DNA from: Oscillospiraceae bacterium
GTDB taxonomy: Bacteria; Bacillota; Clostridia; Oscillospirales; Ruminococcaceae
Direction of reading: 5' to 3'
DNA: 64,000 nt
NCBI GenBank assembly: GCA_016281125.1
Contig: JAEEIA010000053.1
Location: 62,001 to 126,000, forward strand
The position numbers were made by a program, and so were the translations under genes. Of this stretch, positions 26,275-36,628 are shown piece by piece (positions within the stretch are counted from its first letter, which is position 1; every line of letters begins with the position of its first letter). The notes beneath the pieces are model-generated. The model was given only the letters and a program-made list of their open reading frames with translations, ran no database searches and was not told the origin of the DNA.

Positions 26275-26303
26275 ATTATACATGCTCCGCCCGGCAAAGT
26301 CAA
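26275..26303 (-). promoter_or_regulatory. Promoter of the metallophosphoesterase pair
   Basis: On the minus strand TTGACT, 17 bp and TATAAT sit about 50 bp before the start of copy 2. Confidence 0.8.
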
Positions 26304-26458
26304 CCGTACAGACGGCATATTTTTCCGGCCGCGCGCATATATATCCCTGTGGAGCCGGTTTCTGCGGAAACAGCCGCTTCTGACTGCACAACATTTTCCG
26401 GTTATCAAACGTAAAACTGTGCAGATATACAAAGAATGTGAAAAGATAAAGAAAACCC

Positions 26459-26486
26459 TTGATTTTTTTCCAAAACATGGTACAAT
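26459..26486 (+). promoter_or_regulatory. groESL promoter
   Basis: TTGATT, a 16-bp spacer and TACAAT end 4 bp before the CIRCE operator, so a repressor bound there would cover the transcription start. Confidence 0.8.
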
Positions 26487-26490
26487 AGAT

Positions 26491-26517
26491 TTAGCACTCA
26501 AAGAAACAGAGTGCTAA
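26491..26517 (+). promoter_or_regulatory. CIRCE operator (HrcA binding site)
   Basis: TTAGCACTC, nine bases and GAGTGCTAA form the perfect CIRCE consensus. HrcA binds this site in many bacteria to repress groESL outside heat shock; hrcA itself is not in the window. Confidence 0.98.
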
Positions 26518-26550
26518 GTTCTCCGCAGGAGAGTGCCAAAATTACGGTGA

Positions 26551-26877
<327 letters not shown>

Positions 26878-26948
26878 GCAGCATCCGCAGGGAGCTGATT
26901 CACGGTGATACCGTTCCGGCAGGCAGCCGGGTTTATGAAAGGAGCTAA

Positions 26949-28580
<1,632 letters not shown>

Positions 28581-28616
28581 GCGCGGACACTTTATCCGAA
28601 GCGAACAAATCAATAT

Positions 28617-28661
28617 ACAAACAGCCGCATCTCCGTCAGTGAATGCGGCTGTTTGCTGTTT
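28617..28661 (+). terminator. groEL terminator
   Basis: AAACAGCCGCAT/ATGCGGCTGTTT with a 12-nt loop is followed by GCTGTTTTT. Confidence 0.8.
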
Positions 28662-28768
28662 TTGCGGCGGGGCTTTGTGTACTGTCCTTCGGGGTCATAT
28701 ACCGGTTTGCAGCAGCGGTCATATTCCGCCGGCTGCCGTTTGCATTTCAAGAATCAGATAAAAACGCC

Positions 28769-28797
28769 TTTACTTTTCAGGCAGCATAGTGTATAAT
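28769..28797 (+). promoter_or_regulatory. Putative promoter of the TraX-like gene
   Basis: TTTACT, 17 bp and TATAAT end 35 bp before the start codon. The -35 box is weak. Confidence 0.55.
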
Positions 28798-28832
28798 AAT
28801 ACCATCATGTGAAAACGGAGGACATAATAGTT

Positions 28833-29606
28833 ATGCCAAAAGCATCATATTTGGATAAGCTGAAATGCATAAACCGAGATCTGCTGAAATGGATCGCATT
28901 GTTTTTCATGGGAATCGGTCATTTTCTACTGTATACTTTTGAAGAATTCCATTATTTCGGATTACACGGTTTCATCTTTAAATTTTTCATAATGATGGAA
29001 TACATTGCACCGCCTGTCTTTTTCTTTTTTATTTCAGAAGGATATCGTTATACGCACTCCAAAAAGAATTATTTCATCCGGCTGCTTGTTATGACACTTG
29101 TCACCCAGATCCCGTATGTTCTATTTCACACATATGACCAGAACCATACAATATCATTTGATTTTCTGATGTTTCTGACAAATTGGAATGTGATCGCAAC
29201 ACTTCTTCTTGGATTTGTGTCCATTGCCATTTGGGATAGTTCAAAACATCCGGTGCTAAAAGTAGTTGGCATTCTTCTTTGCTGTTCAGCGGGCTATTTC
29301 ACTGAATGGTCTTTTTGGGGTGTTCTCTTCATACTATTGTTATATATTTTCAGAGAGCGTCCATGGATTCGTTTTGCAGCCTATGAATCACTAATGCTGG
29401 TCTATGTGCTCTACATGAGCGGGTTCTCGATATTTGGATTTCATTGGTTGCTGTTTATGGTTTTCAGTTTGCCGATCATCATCATCACACTGTTTTACAA
29501 CGGAAAAAAAGGACACTTTCCAAAATTGTCAAAGTATTTCTTCTACTTCTTTTACCCTGCACACCTGTTATTGATTTATATTGTGAAAATTCTGTATAAA
29601 GCATAA
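28833..29606 (+). CDS. TraX family membrane protein
   Basis: This 257-residue polytopic protein has about eight membrane segments. The N-terminal NRDLLKWIALFFMGIGHFLL and the central EYIAPPVFFFFISEGYRYT-type stretch match the TraX family, named for F-pilin acetylation and related to membrane acyltransferases. Chromosomal Firmicute homologues have no proven role. The coding sequence is clearly AT-richer than its neighbours, with long runs of Phe/Ile/Tyr codons, which suggests acquisition by transfer. The ATG at 28833 is preceded by GGAGG. It is flanked by terminators. Confidence 0.82.
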   Translation: MPKASYLDKLKCINRDLLKWIALFFMGIGHFLLYTFEEFHYFGLHGFIFKFFIMMEYIAPPVFFFFISEGYRYTHSKKNYFIRLLVMTLVTQIPYVLFHTYDQNHTISFDFLMFLTNWNVIATLLLGFVSIAIWDSSKHPVLKVVGILLCCSAGYFTEWSFWGVLFILLLYIFRERPWIRFAAYESLMLVYVLYMSGFSIFGFHWLLFMVFSLPIIIITLFYNGKKGHFPKLSKYFFYFFYPAHLLLIYIVKILYKA

Positions 29607-29653
29607 ATGCAGATGAAAACCTGCCGCTTCTCTGTTCATATGTATCAGGAAAC

Positions 29654-29690
29654 AACCAGCCGCATCTCCGGAACAGAGATGCGGCTGGTT
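29654..29690. terminator. Bidirectional terminator
   Basis: AACCAGCCGCATCTC pairs perfectly with GAGATGCGGCTGGTT, a 15-bp stem with a 7-nt loop, between the TraX-like gene and a convergent small gene. The stem core resembles the groEL terminator. Confidence 0.88.
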
Positions 29691-29700
29691 ATCTTTGAAA

Positions 29701-30084
29701 TCAATAAAATTCGGTATATGCGAGGTAAGTATAGATCGCATAGAAGGCCGTTTCCAGAATCGGGAAAAACAGGTTGTAGTGATGCCGGATTGCGCTGAGC
29801 AGTGAGACTATCATGACGATCAGGCTGATCCGGGCGAACTTTTTACAGAGATAGGGGTCGCCCTGGATCCCTGCCTTGCCGGCCAGAATGGAAATCACGC
29901 CCACAATGATCGGATAGAGCAGAACCAACGTTGAGAAAAATGTGATGCCGCCCTGCGTGATCGAATCCATTCCGCTGGTTGCGAGGAATAAGGAACCGAG
30001 CAGAATCAGACAGACCAGAACATTCAGTCCGCCGATGACGATTGCAATAATGTTGCATACTTTGAAAATAGTGCTTTTGTCCAT
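29701..30084 (-). CDS. Small four-helix membrane protein, unknown function
   Basis: This 127-residue protein has four hydrophobic segments (NIIAIVIGGLNVLVCLILLG; FFSTLVLLYPIIVGVISILA; FARISLIVMIVSLLSAI; LETAFYAIYTYLAY). The ATG at 30084 follows AAGGAGG; the longer open frame upstream lacks a ribosome site. It is monocistronic, and I recognise no motif. Confidence 0.75.
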   Translation of the reverse strand: MDKSTIFKVCNIIAIVIGGLNVLVCLILLGSLFLATSGMDSITQGGITFFSTLVLLYPIIVGVISILAGKAGIQGDPYLCKKFARISLIVMIVSLLSAIRHHYNLFFPILETAFYAIYTYLAYTEFY

Positions 30085-30183
30085 GGTGATTGTCCTCCTT
30101 GGATGTAAATTTTCTAATATTATACACAAAAAAAGCCGGTTTGTCAAGTCCCGCAAGAAAATTTCACTTCGGCGGCGGAATCA

Positions 30184-30212
30184 TTGACAGCCTGCGGCAT
30201 CCGTGCTATAAT
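30184..30212 (+). promoter_or_regulatory. Consensus promoter of mnmA
   Basis: TTGACA, 17 bp and TATAAT end 47 bp before the mnmA start. Confidence 0.88.
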
Positions 30213-30259
30213 AGGCTTGCAGTAAAAAACAGCGCAGGCAGCGCTGAAACGGAGGAAAT

Positions 30260-31300
30260 ATGAAAAAAGCACTGATCGCCATGAGCGGCGGCGTGGATTC
30301 CAGTGTGGCAGCCTATCTGACCATGCAGGCGGGGTATTCCTGCATCGGCTGCACGATGCGGCTGCACGGCAAAAGCGGTCTGCCGGACGATACCGCGGAT
30401 GCGCGTGCTGTCGCAGAGCGCCTCGGGATTCCGTTCCGTGTGTTTGACCTGACGGAGCTGTTCCGGGAAAAGGTCATCGGCAGCTTTGTGAACTGCTATC
30501 TCTGCGGCAGGACGCCGAACCCCTGCATCGAATGCAACCGGCATCTGAAATTTGCGAAGCTGCTGGAATGTGCGGCGGAGCTCGGCTGCGATACGCTCGT
30601 GACCGGACATTATGCGCAGGTTGTGCAGACGCCCGCAGGCGCACGCCTGATGCGGGGCGCCGATCCCGCCAAGGATCAGAGCTACGTGCTTTACATGCTG
30701 ACGGCAGAGCAGCTCGCGCATGTGTATCTGCCGCTCGGCGGACTGACCAAGGCGCAGGTGCGTGCAATCGCGGAGGAGCAGGGCTTTGTCACTGCGCATA
30801 AGCAGGAATCTCAGGACATCTGCTTTGTGCCGGACGGCGACTATGCGCGCGTGGTCGAACGGGAGAGCGGCGTGCACCCGTCGCCCGGCGATTTCGTTGA
30901 TCTGCACGGCAATGTCATCGGGCAGCATCAGGGACTGATTCATTATACGGTCGGGCAGCGACGCGGTCTGGGCATCGCAGTCGGCAAGCCTGCCTATGTC
31001 TGCGGACTGGACGTTCCCGGGAACCGTGTCATTATCGGGGACAATGCGGATCTGTTTTCCGATACCTGTACGCTGGAAAACGTCAGCTGGACGGCGGGGG
31101 ATCCGCCCGCAGAACCCGTGCGCTGTCAGGCGAAAATCCGCTACCGGCACCCGGCGCAGCCCGCATTGCTGACCTTTACGGGACAGGATACCGCCGTGCT
31201 CCGCTTTGACGAGCCGCAGCGCGCCATTACCGCAGGACAGGCCGCCGTCTGCTATGACGGAGAGATGCTGCTGGGCGGCGGAACGATTACCGGTGCATGA
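30260..31300 (+). CDS. mnmA: tRNA-specific 2-thiouridylase
   Basis: This 346-residue enzyme makes the 2-thio group of wobble uridine 34 in Lys, Glu and Gln tRNAs. The PP-loop AMSGGVDSSVAAYL is at residues about 7-20. The catalytic cysteines lie in GRTPNPCIECNRHLKF (about residue 93) and ESQDICFVPDGDY (about residue 190). HYTVGQRRGLGIAVGKP is also conserved. GGAGG lies before the ATG. No iscS-type sulfur donor is adjacent. Confidence 0.96.
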   Translation: MKKALIAMSGGVDSSVAAYLTMQAGYSCIGCTMRLHGKSGLPDDTADARAVAERLGIPFRVFDLTELFREKVIGSFVNCYLCGRTPNPCIECNRHLKFAKLLECAAELGCDTLVTGHYAQVVQTPAGARLMRGADPAKDQSYVLYMLTAEQLAHVYLPLGGLTKAQVRAIAEEQGFVTAHKQESQDICFVPDGDYARVVERESGVHPSPGDFVDLHGNVIGQHQGLIHYTVGQRRGLGIAVGKPAYVCGLDVPGNRVIIGDNADLFSDTCTLENVSWTAGDPPAEPVRCQAKIRYRHPAQPALLTFTGQDTAVLRFDEPQRAITAGQAAVCYDGEMLLGGGTITGA

Positions 31301-31462
31301 TCCGGCGCACACAAACCGCACACACCGCATACGATAATTCCGGGAGCTGCTCCCGGAATGTCCGTGAAAAAATAGGAATATATTGCCGCAATGCGGCAAA
31401 AACAGTTTCAAAAAGTTGAAGATACTATATATTACATTAGTATGAAGAATTTTGGTATCCCA

Positions 31463-31491
31463 TTGCTTTTTTGAAAAGAGTGTGATATAAT
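31463..31491 (+). promoter_or_regulatory. Promoter of the VanY-type peptidase gene
   Basis: TTGCTT, 17 bp and TATAAT end 48 bp before the start. Confidence 0.7.
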
Positions 31492-31539
31492 AAAAAGGTA
31501 CGCAAAATATCCCGGTTATCAAACAGAAAGGAAACAAAA

Positions 31540-32823
31540 ATGGCTGAGCAAAGATATAATCCGAACGGCCGCCGTCCCGCAAACGGCAGCCGCAATCCCA
31601 ATGCCGGACGCAGACCCGCGCCCGCACCGAACGGACGCAGACCTGCTCCGAAAAAACGGAAGAAGAAATCCGCAGTATCCGCGCCGCTTGTCGGCCTGCT
31701 GCTGCTTGCAGTCGCCGGAATCGGCGGCGGCATCTGGCTGATTCACGCCAAGGGCAAGGACGGGCTGAACACGAACAGCAACACCCCGCCCACAGCCGAT
31801 GTCAGCATGACCGATACGACGGGCGCGGTCACCACCGCCGATTCGGAGGTGACATATACGACCGCTGATACCATCACCCTGATGCAGACAACCGTGACGA
31901 CCGTCACGACAGAAGCCCCCGGCAAGGTCACCGGCATCAAGCTGTCCTTCTACGAGGCCGTGATGAAGGTCGGTGATGACACCGTCATGCCGCTTGTAAC
32001 CATGGAGCCTGCCGATGCGAAGGATGTTTCCGAAAAGTGGGAATCCTCCAACAACGCCGTTGCAACCGTTGACAACATCGGCCGGATCAAGCCGGTCGGC
32101 GTCGGCAACTGCACTGTCCGCGTCACATCGGTCAGCAATCCGAAGATCTATGCGGAGGTCAAGGTCAAGGTTGCGGCACCGGCTGTCACGACGACTGTTT
32201 CCGCTGCCGGAACCACCGTATCCGGTGCAACCGCAGAGCCTGCCGTGACCTATACGACCGCTGTCGGCGCAGACGGCAAGCGCACCGACATTGAGGTCAA
32301 GGACGGCATCACCTATATTCAGGGGCTGATGATCGTCAACAAGAGCTATCCGCTGCCGAAGGAATACAACCCCGGCGGCATGACCGCAGATACCAAGGCA
32401 GCCTTTGATGAAATGGTGCGCGATGCTGCGGCGGCCGGACTTTCCCTGAAATCGGTTTCCGATTTCCGCTCCTACGAAACACAGGATCAGCTCTACAAGA
32501 ACTACTGCAACCGCGACGGTCAGGTGCTGGCGGATACCTATTCCGCAAGACCCGGACATTCCGAGCACCAGACGGGCATGGCCATCGACATCAACTGCGC
32601 CGGCTCTGCATTTGACAACACGCCGGAGGCAAAGTGGGTGGCTGAAAACTGCTGGAAGTACGGCTTCATCCTGCGCTATCCGCAGGGCAAGGAGAGCATC
32701 ACCGGCTACCAGTACGAATCCTGGCACGTCCGCTATGTCGGCAAGGACTGGGCAAAGAAAATCACCGAAAGCGGCCTGACGCTGGAGGAATACTTCAAGA
32801 TCGACTCTAAATACGCAAGCTGA
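31540..32823 (+). CDS. Membrane-anchored M15B D-Ala-D-Ala carboxypeptidase (VanY type) with Ig-like domain
   Basis: This 427-residue protein has a basic Pro/Arg-rich cytoplasmic N-terminus (residues 1-45), one membrane segment (APLVGLLLLAVAGIGGGIWL), Thr-rich linkers, a BIG2-like Ig domain (VTGIKLSFYEAVMKVGDD to YAEVKVKV, about 127-215) and a C-terminal peptidase domain. The zinc-site pattern is visible: HSEHQTGMAIDI (His and Asp) and ESWHVRYVG (His). The family trims the terminal D-Ala of peptidoglycan stems. GAAAGGAAAC precedes the ATG. It is monocistronic, with no vancomycin-resistance neighbours, so a housekeeping wall role is likely. Confidence 0.92.
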   Translation: MAEQRYNPNGRRPANGSRNPNAGRRPAPAPNGRRPAPKKRKKKSAVSAPLVGLLLLAVAGIGGGIWLIHAKGKDGLNTNSNTPPTADVSMTDTTGAVTTADSEVTYTTADTITLMQTTVTTVTTEAPGKVTGIKLSFYEAVMKVGDDTVMPLVTMEPADAKDVSEKWESSNNAVATVDNIGRIKPVGVGNCTVRVTSVSNPKIYAEVKVKVAAPAVTTTVSAAGTTVSGATAEPAVTYTTAVGADGKRTDIEVKDGITYIQGLMIVNKSYPLPKEYNPGGMTADTKAAFDEMVRDAAAAGLSLKSVSDFRSYETQDQLYKNYCNRDGQVLADTYSARPGHSEHQTGMAIDINCAGSAFDNTPEAKWVAENCWKYGFILRYPQGKESITGYQYESWHVRYVGKDWAKKITESGLTLEEYFKIDSKYAS

Positions 32824-32840
32824 ATCACAAATCAAACGAA

Positions 32841-32881
32841 TCACCCGCACGGCTGACGAACGCTGTACGGGTGATTTTTTT
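32841..32881 (+). terminator. Terminator of the VanY-type gene
   Basis: TCACCCG/CGGGTGA with an imperfect inner stem is followed by TTTTTT. Confidence 0.85.
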
Positions 32882-32892
32882 GCATTAGAAAC

Positions 32893-32930
32893 GCACCCGC
32901 CCTCCGGTGCAGCATCGGAAAGGCGGGTGC
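32893..32930 (-). terminator. Terminator of the minus-strand dockerin-like gene
   Basis: GCACCCGCC/GGCGGGTGC lies about 35 bp downstream of the stop at 32967, with a T-rich stretch on the minus strand. Confidence 0.7.
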
Positions 32931-32966
32931 GGAAATAAACAGAATAGTCTATGTGTTCAGCGGAAA

Positions 32967-33866
32967 TTACCAGAGTCTTTTGACGTAACCGAAGTTGCCG
33001 TTCATTCTGTACGTGTAGGTGAAATCGCCGTAGCCGTCAGACTGATCGTTCGTGAGCGTATCATAATCATAGTAGTTCAGGCTCCAGTCGTGATCAAACG
33101 TGCAGGCAGCGACCAGAACATCCGTGCGCGGGTTGTTCGTGAAGTTGTTCGTGTAATTGCCGTTGCTGTTGCAGTAATCGCCGAGCTGGGTGCGGTCGTT
33201 GCCCCAGACATAGTAGTTGGTGTGGCAAAGAACCACGCCGTCGCCGTTTGCATCGCCCTGCTTGATCGGACGGATGACATATGTTGCGATCCACTGCTCG
33301 CTGTTGTTGAAAATGATGGTGCCGCAGGAGTTGGAAACCGGAATATCATACTTGATCTTGCCGTTCTGGAGCTCGGTCACCTTCATGCCGCCGGAAACCT
33401 GCGTCACAAAGACCGTTCTGGTCTGGGTGCCTGCCGGATTCGTGAGAATCAGCTGATCGCCGAGCGTTTCTCTGTAATACTTGCCGTTTGCATAGCATTC
33501 CATGAAGATCGTGGTATCAAAATAGCTCTCCGCCATCTTTCTGGCGAGTGCTGCGGAACCGTAAATTGTGGAGCCCTGCTGATTGCCGGTGAGCGTGGTG
33601 GAGCTGAAGCCCGGGCCGACCGTGACGCCGAGGGTTGCGTTCTGATTCCAGTTTGCATTTGCCCGGAATTTCACGCCGTTCCAGCCGTTGTTCTTCCATG
33701 CGCTCTTGACAGTGTTCATGCGGGTCTGGGATTCAGCCTGTGTCTGCGTGACGCTTGTGTACTGGAATGCGTTGCCGGCGGCGGATGCGGTCATTGCCTG
33801 ACCCGCACAGAATGCTGTCGCGGCGGCCATAACGAGTGCTGCTGCTTTGATCTTTGTGAATTTCAT
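32967..33866 (-). CDS. Secreted protein with degenerate dockerin-like C-terminus (paralogue 1)
   Basis: This 299-residue protein has a signal peptide ending near ASA-AG. A conserved module follows (FDTTIFMECYANGKYY, LGDQLILTN, TVFVTQVSGGMKV, TELQNGKIKYD; residues about 30-200), then RPIKQGDANGDGVV (a dockerin calcium loop) and a second, eroded repeat (YYDYDTLTNDQSDGYGD). Dockerins dock enzymes onto cohesin scaffoldins; here the repeats are too degenerate to be sure. The N-terminal module has no recognised fold. The ATG at 33866 is chosen because GAGGTG precedes it. It is paired with a paralogue at 34359. Confidence 0.78.
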   Translation of the reverse strand: MKFTKIKAAALVMAAATAFCAGQAMTASAAGNAFQYTSVTQTQAESQTRMNTVKSAWKNNGWNGVKFRANANWNQNATLGVTVGPGFSSTTLTGNQQGSTIYGSAALARKMAESYFDTTIFMECYANGKYYRETLGDQLILTNPAGTQTRTVFVTQVSGGMKVTELQNGKIKYDIPVSNSCGTIIFNNSEQWIATYVIRPIKQGDANGDGVVLCHTNYYVWGNDRTQLGDYCNSNGNYTNNFTNNPRTDVLVAACTFDHDWSLNYYDYDTLTNDQSDGYGDFTYTYRMNGNFGYVKRLW

Positions 33867-33922
33867 TTCTTTCACCTCATGAAAATATTTACGCTGAATA
33901 CAGAAATGCAGCGTATGTCCGG

Positions 33923-33951
33923 ATTATACCACATGTTGAATCGAATGTCAA
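33923..33951 (-). promoter_or_regulatory. Promoter of secreted dockerin-like paralogue 1
   Basis: On the minus strand TTGACA, 17 bp and TATAAT. The spacer ends in TTCAACATGTGG, almost the same as the promoter of paralogue 2 (TTCAACTTGTGG). Confidence 0.85.
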
Positions 33952-34300
33952 TATTATGAATTGTATTTTAATAATTACATATTTTATAATTAACTTGCGA
34001 AATAGCAATTTTACGCAACTATGCTGAAAAATCACTTAATATTATACTTTTTGTTCTGAAAATGCATGAGAGCACGGTTCCGGAGCCGCTTTCCGCGATC
34101 CTGGGCGGAATGTAATATCAGAAAAATATATAATATTAAGATTTTACAGGAAAATGCGAAAGAAATTGAACATTGAAGCTATACATATCCTCGTGTACAA
34201 AATGAAGATATCCTGCAAAATATGCAGAATTTGTACGCTGGACGCAGAATACAGATTGATACAAAATGCAAACAGGAATCCTGGCGCATATTGCAAAACG
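33952..34300. other. AT-rich gap between the two dockerin-like genes
   Basis: This stretch is far more AT-rich than the window average and holds no convincing gene. It lies upstream of the promoter of paralogue 1 and beyond the terminator of paralogue 2. Short direct runs such as AATATTAAGATTTTA are seen, but no clear repeat. Confidence 0.6.
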
Positions 34301-34302
34301 AA

Positions 34303-34326
34303 CACCCGCACAGTGCTGTGCGGGTG
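34303..34326 (-). terminator. Terminator of secreted dockerin-like paralogue 2
   Basis: CACCCGCAC/GTGCGGGTG with a 6-nt loop lies 33 bp past the stop and is followed by a T-rich stretch on the minus strand. Confidence 0.75.
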
Positions 34327-34358
34327 CTGTTTCAATACGGATAAAGGAAATAACGGAA

Positions 34359-35207
34359 TCAGTTGATGCTCTTCAGGTATCCGTAGCTGCCGTGCATGGT
34401 GCCGTCAGTGGTGTACCAGTAAAGGTTGTTGTACCAGACTTTATAGTCTTCTTTTTCGGTGACTTGCTGGTCGCCATTCATGTCCAGCGCAGCCGTGATG
34501 GCGTTGCTCCAGGTGCCCGGAATGCCATAGGTAAGATAGCTCTGGAAGACAGCAGCGTCGCCGCTGATGTTGTGATGAGCATTGAGATACACATAGGAAT
34601 CGCCGTTTGCATCGCCCCGCTTGATCGGACGGAGATAGTTGTTGACAGTCCAGCGATCGCCGTTGAACGTCATTGCGCCGTTGTTCACACCGTAAGTGCG
34701 GTCATACTTGATCTGGCCGTTGACCAGTTCAACAGCCTTGATGCTGCTGCCGGTTTTGGTGATGAAAAGGTATCTGGTAGAGCCGTTTCTGGAGATGCAG
34801 ATCTGGTCACCGATTCTGGGCGCAAATTCCTTGCTGCCGCCGCCGAAGGACATGAAGATCGTTGTGCCTTCAAAATAATCCTGCGCAAGCGATCTGACCA
34901 AAGACATGCCGCCGGTCAACGCCTGATTCTGATGGTAGCTACCCGGGACATAGGAGTTGTAGCCGCCGCCGATGATGATGCCGCTGTAAACGGTTTTATT
35001 CCAGTAGGTGTTCGGGAGATAATCGTTGTTCCACCAGCCGGACTTCCATCTTGCGACGTAGGTGTCCATTGTAGACTGGCGCTCCTTGACTTCCTGCGCA
35101 GTCTGAGTGTACTGGAATGCTGCCGATGCAGTGATTGCCTGCATGGAGCAAACGCCGGAGATCGCTGCCATAGCTACTGCTGCGATTTTAAGTTTTGCGG
35201 ATTTCAT
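34359..35207 (-). CDS. Secreted protein with dockerin-like C-terminus (paralogue 2)
   Basis: This 282-residue protein has a signal peptide ending near ASA-AF. The N-terminal module matches its neighbour (FEGTTIFMSFGGGSKE, RIGDQICISRNG, YLFITKTGSSIKA, VELVNGQIKYD). The tail reads RPIKRGDANGDSYVYLNAHH and, about 30 residues on, ALDMNGDQQVTEKEDY, so its second calcium loop is better preserved than in paralogue 1. GAGGTG precedes the ATG. The pair arose by tandem duplication and keeps similar promoters. Function unknown; a cell-surface or cellulosome-associated role is inferred only from the dockerin-like tail. Confidence 0.8.
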   Translation of the reverse strand: MKSAKLKIAAVAMAAISGVCSMQAITASAAFQYTQTAQEVKERQSTMDTYVARWKSGWWNNDYLPNTYWNKTVYSGIIIGGGYNSYVPGSYHQNQALTGGMSLVRSLAQDYFEGTTIFMSFGGGSKEFAPRIGDQICISRNGSTRYLFITKTGSSIKAVELVNGQIKYDRTYGVNNGAMTFNGDRWTVNNYLRPIKRGDANGDSYVYLNAHHNISGDAAVFQSYLTYGIPGTWSNAITAALDMNGDQQVTEKEDYKVWYNNLYWYTTDGTMHGSYGYLKSIN

Positions 35208-35256
35208 AATTCTTCACCTCATGATTCGTTTTTTACACATCGCGCGATGTGCCTAC

Positions 35257-35285
35257 ACTATACCACAAGTTGAAACAGTTGTTAA
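35257..35285 (-). promoter_or_regulatory. Promoter of secreted dockerin-like paralogue 2
   Basis: On the minus strand TTAACA, 17 bp and TATAGT; the spacer shares TTCAAC-TGTGG with the promoter of paralogue 1. Confidence 0.75.
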
Positions 35286-35700
35286 TATTATTAGATGTAT
35301 TTTAATAATTATTATATCTAAAATGATATTGCTTTAACGAAAATGCGCATCGTTGTGCTATATTGCTACAAACAATGCCGATTTTGTTGCATAACAGGCA
35401 GTTTCATATTTTAAGAAACCTGGATTTCACATAATCGCAGGAGAAATATAATTATCATCATTATTAATAATTTACATCCTGAATAATTCAGCGCCATTTT
35501 TACATTTTCTACGATGTAATTTATCAAATTCTATACAATCTGTATTGTTATATAGGACTATATTGTCTTAACAAAAGCCATGCTTTATCAGCAGGCGTTT
35601 CCCTCATTGTATGTATATTGCGAAAATAAGAAAGCCGGACTGCGCACAGCCCGGCATGTACAAATAAAGAAAACGACCACGCATTTCTGCATGATCGTTT
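35286..35700. other. AT-rich non-coding stretch
   Basis: No gene is supported here. It is strongly AT-rich up to about 35620, then returns to ordinary composition near tRNA-Val. GCCGGACTGCGCACAGCCCG with GGC near 35633-35655 can form a hairpin and may be a terminator. Confidence 0.55.
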
Positions 35701-35705
35701 TTCGT

Positions 35706-35782
35706 TGGTGAGGATGAGCGGACTTGAACCGATGACCCCCTGCATGTCAAGCAGGTACTCTAACCAACTGAGCTACACCCTC
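35706..35782 (-). tRNA. tRNA-Val (anticodon GAC)
   Basis: On the minus strand the acceptor GAGGGTG pairs with CATCCTC, followed by A and an encoded CCA. The D arm is GCTC/GAGT, and the anticodon arm CCTGC-TTGACAT-GCAGG gives anticodon GAC. The T arm has the TTCAAGT loop with one mismatch in its stem. Length is 77 nt. Confidence 0.95.
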
Positions 35783-35919
35783 ACAACAGAAACTATTATA
35801 GCACATTCTTCCGGATTTGTCAACCCCTATTTCAAAAAAATTTCCGTACGGGATAAAAAGCAAACAGCAGCGGAGCAGCCAGCACACATTCCGGCGCCGG
35901 CTACTCTGTTTCTGCCAAG

Positions 35920-36564
35920 TTATTGCTGTTCAATGGCGCTGACCGGACATGCATCCGCACAGCAGCCGCATTGCAGACATTCGTCCTGCTGTATAACGGC
36001 GCTGCCGCCGTCGAGCGTAATGCAGCCGTTCGGACATGCATCCGCACAGGTGCCGCAGCCGATACAGTTCTCTGTGACGACATAACCGCCGGTCTGCGCT
36101 GCCGGAGCAGCGGTTTCGGTCTGCTGCTTCTGCCCGAAGACAAAGCTGCCGCGGTCAACCGGCTTTTTGGTAAGGTCATACCACTCGCCGGTTCCTTCGT
36201 ACAGACGGAAAACGGTGAGCGCCTCTTTACTCTTGTCGTCCGGACAGATCTCGTCCATGTACGGATTCAGCGCAAAGAGCTTCGGCAGCATGTCCTGTCC
36301 GAGCTCCTCCACCTTTCCGCGCACGGATACGGCGGTGCTGTGCAGCGGATCCTTGCCCATGCACCCGGAAAATGCCGCATACGGCTTCTTTTTCAGCCGC
36401 TTGCAGAAATCCTTGTCCTTTGACGTGATGAAATACAGTCCGTTTTCATCGGCGTACATCAGATCAATGACGCAGGTTACCGGCAGACCCTCCTCGTCCA
36501 CGGTCGCGGCAACGGTCGTATGAATCTGACTGACCAGCAATTCAAAACAGTCTTTTGCTGTCAT
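35920..36564 (-). CDS. FMN-binding split-barrel protein fused to a 2x[4Fe-4S] ferredoxin
   Basis: This 214-residue protein has an N-terminal pyridoxamine 5'-phosphate oxidase-like split barrel (residues about 1-140: TTVAATVDEEGLPVTCVIDL, FITSKDKDFCKRLKKKPYAA, STAVSVRGKVEEL). A Thr/Ala linker leads to a C-terminal ferredoxin with two clusters (CIGCGTCADACPNGC and CLQCGCCADACP). A flavin or similar cofactor paired with iron-sulfur clusters suggests an electron-transfer or reductase role in anaerobic metabolism; the substrate is unknown. GGAGGTG precedes the ATG. No partner gene is adjacent. Confidence 0.88.
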   Translation of the reverse strand: MTAKDCFELLVSQIHTTVAATVDEEGLPVTCVIDLMYADENGLYFITSKDKDFCKRLKKKPYAAFSGCMGKDPLHSTAVSVRGKVEELGQDMLPKLFALNPYMDEICPDDKSKEALTVFRLYEGTGEWYDLTKKPVDRGSFVFGQKQQTETAAPAAQTGGYVVTENCIGCGTCADACPNGCITLDGGSAVIQQDECLQCGCCADACPVSAIEQQ

Positions 36565-36628
36565 ATGAAGATCACCTCCGCTATCAGTATAGCATATTTT
36601 TTCAAATCCGTAAAGAGTCTGATCAAAT

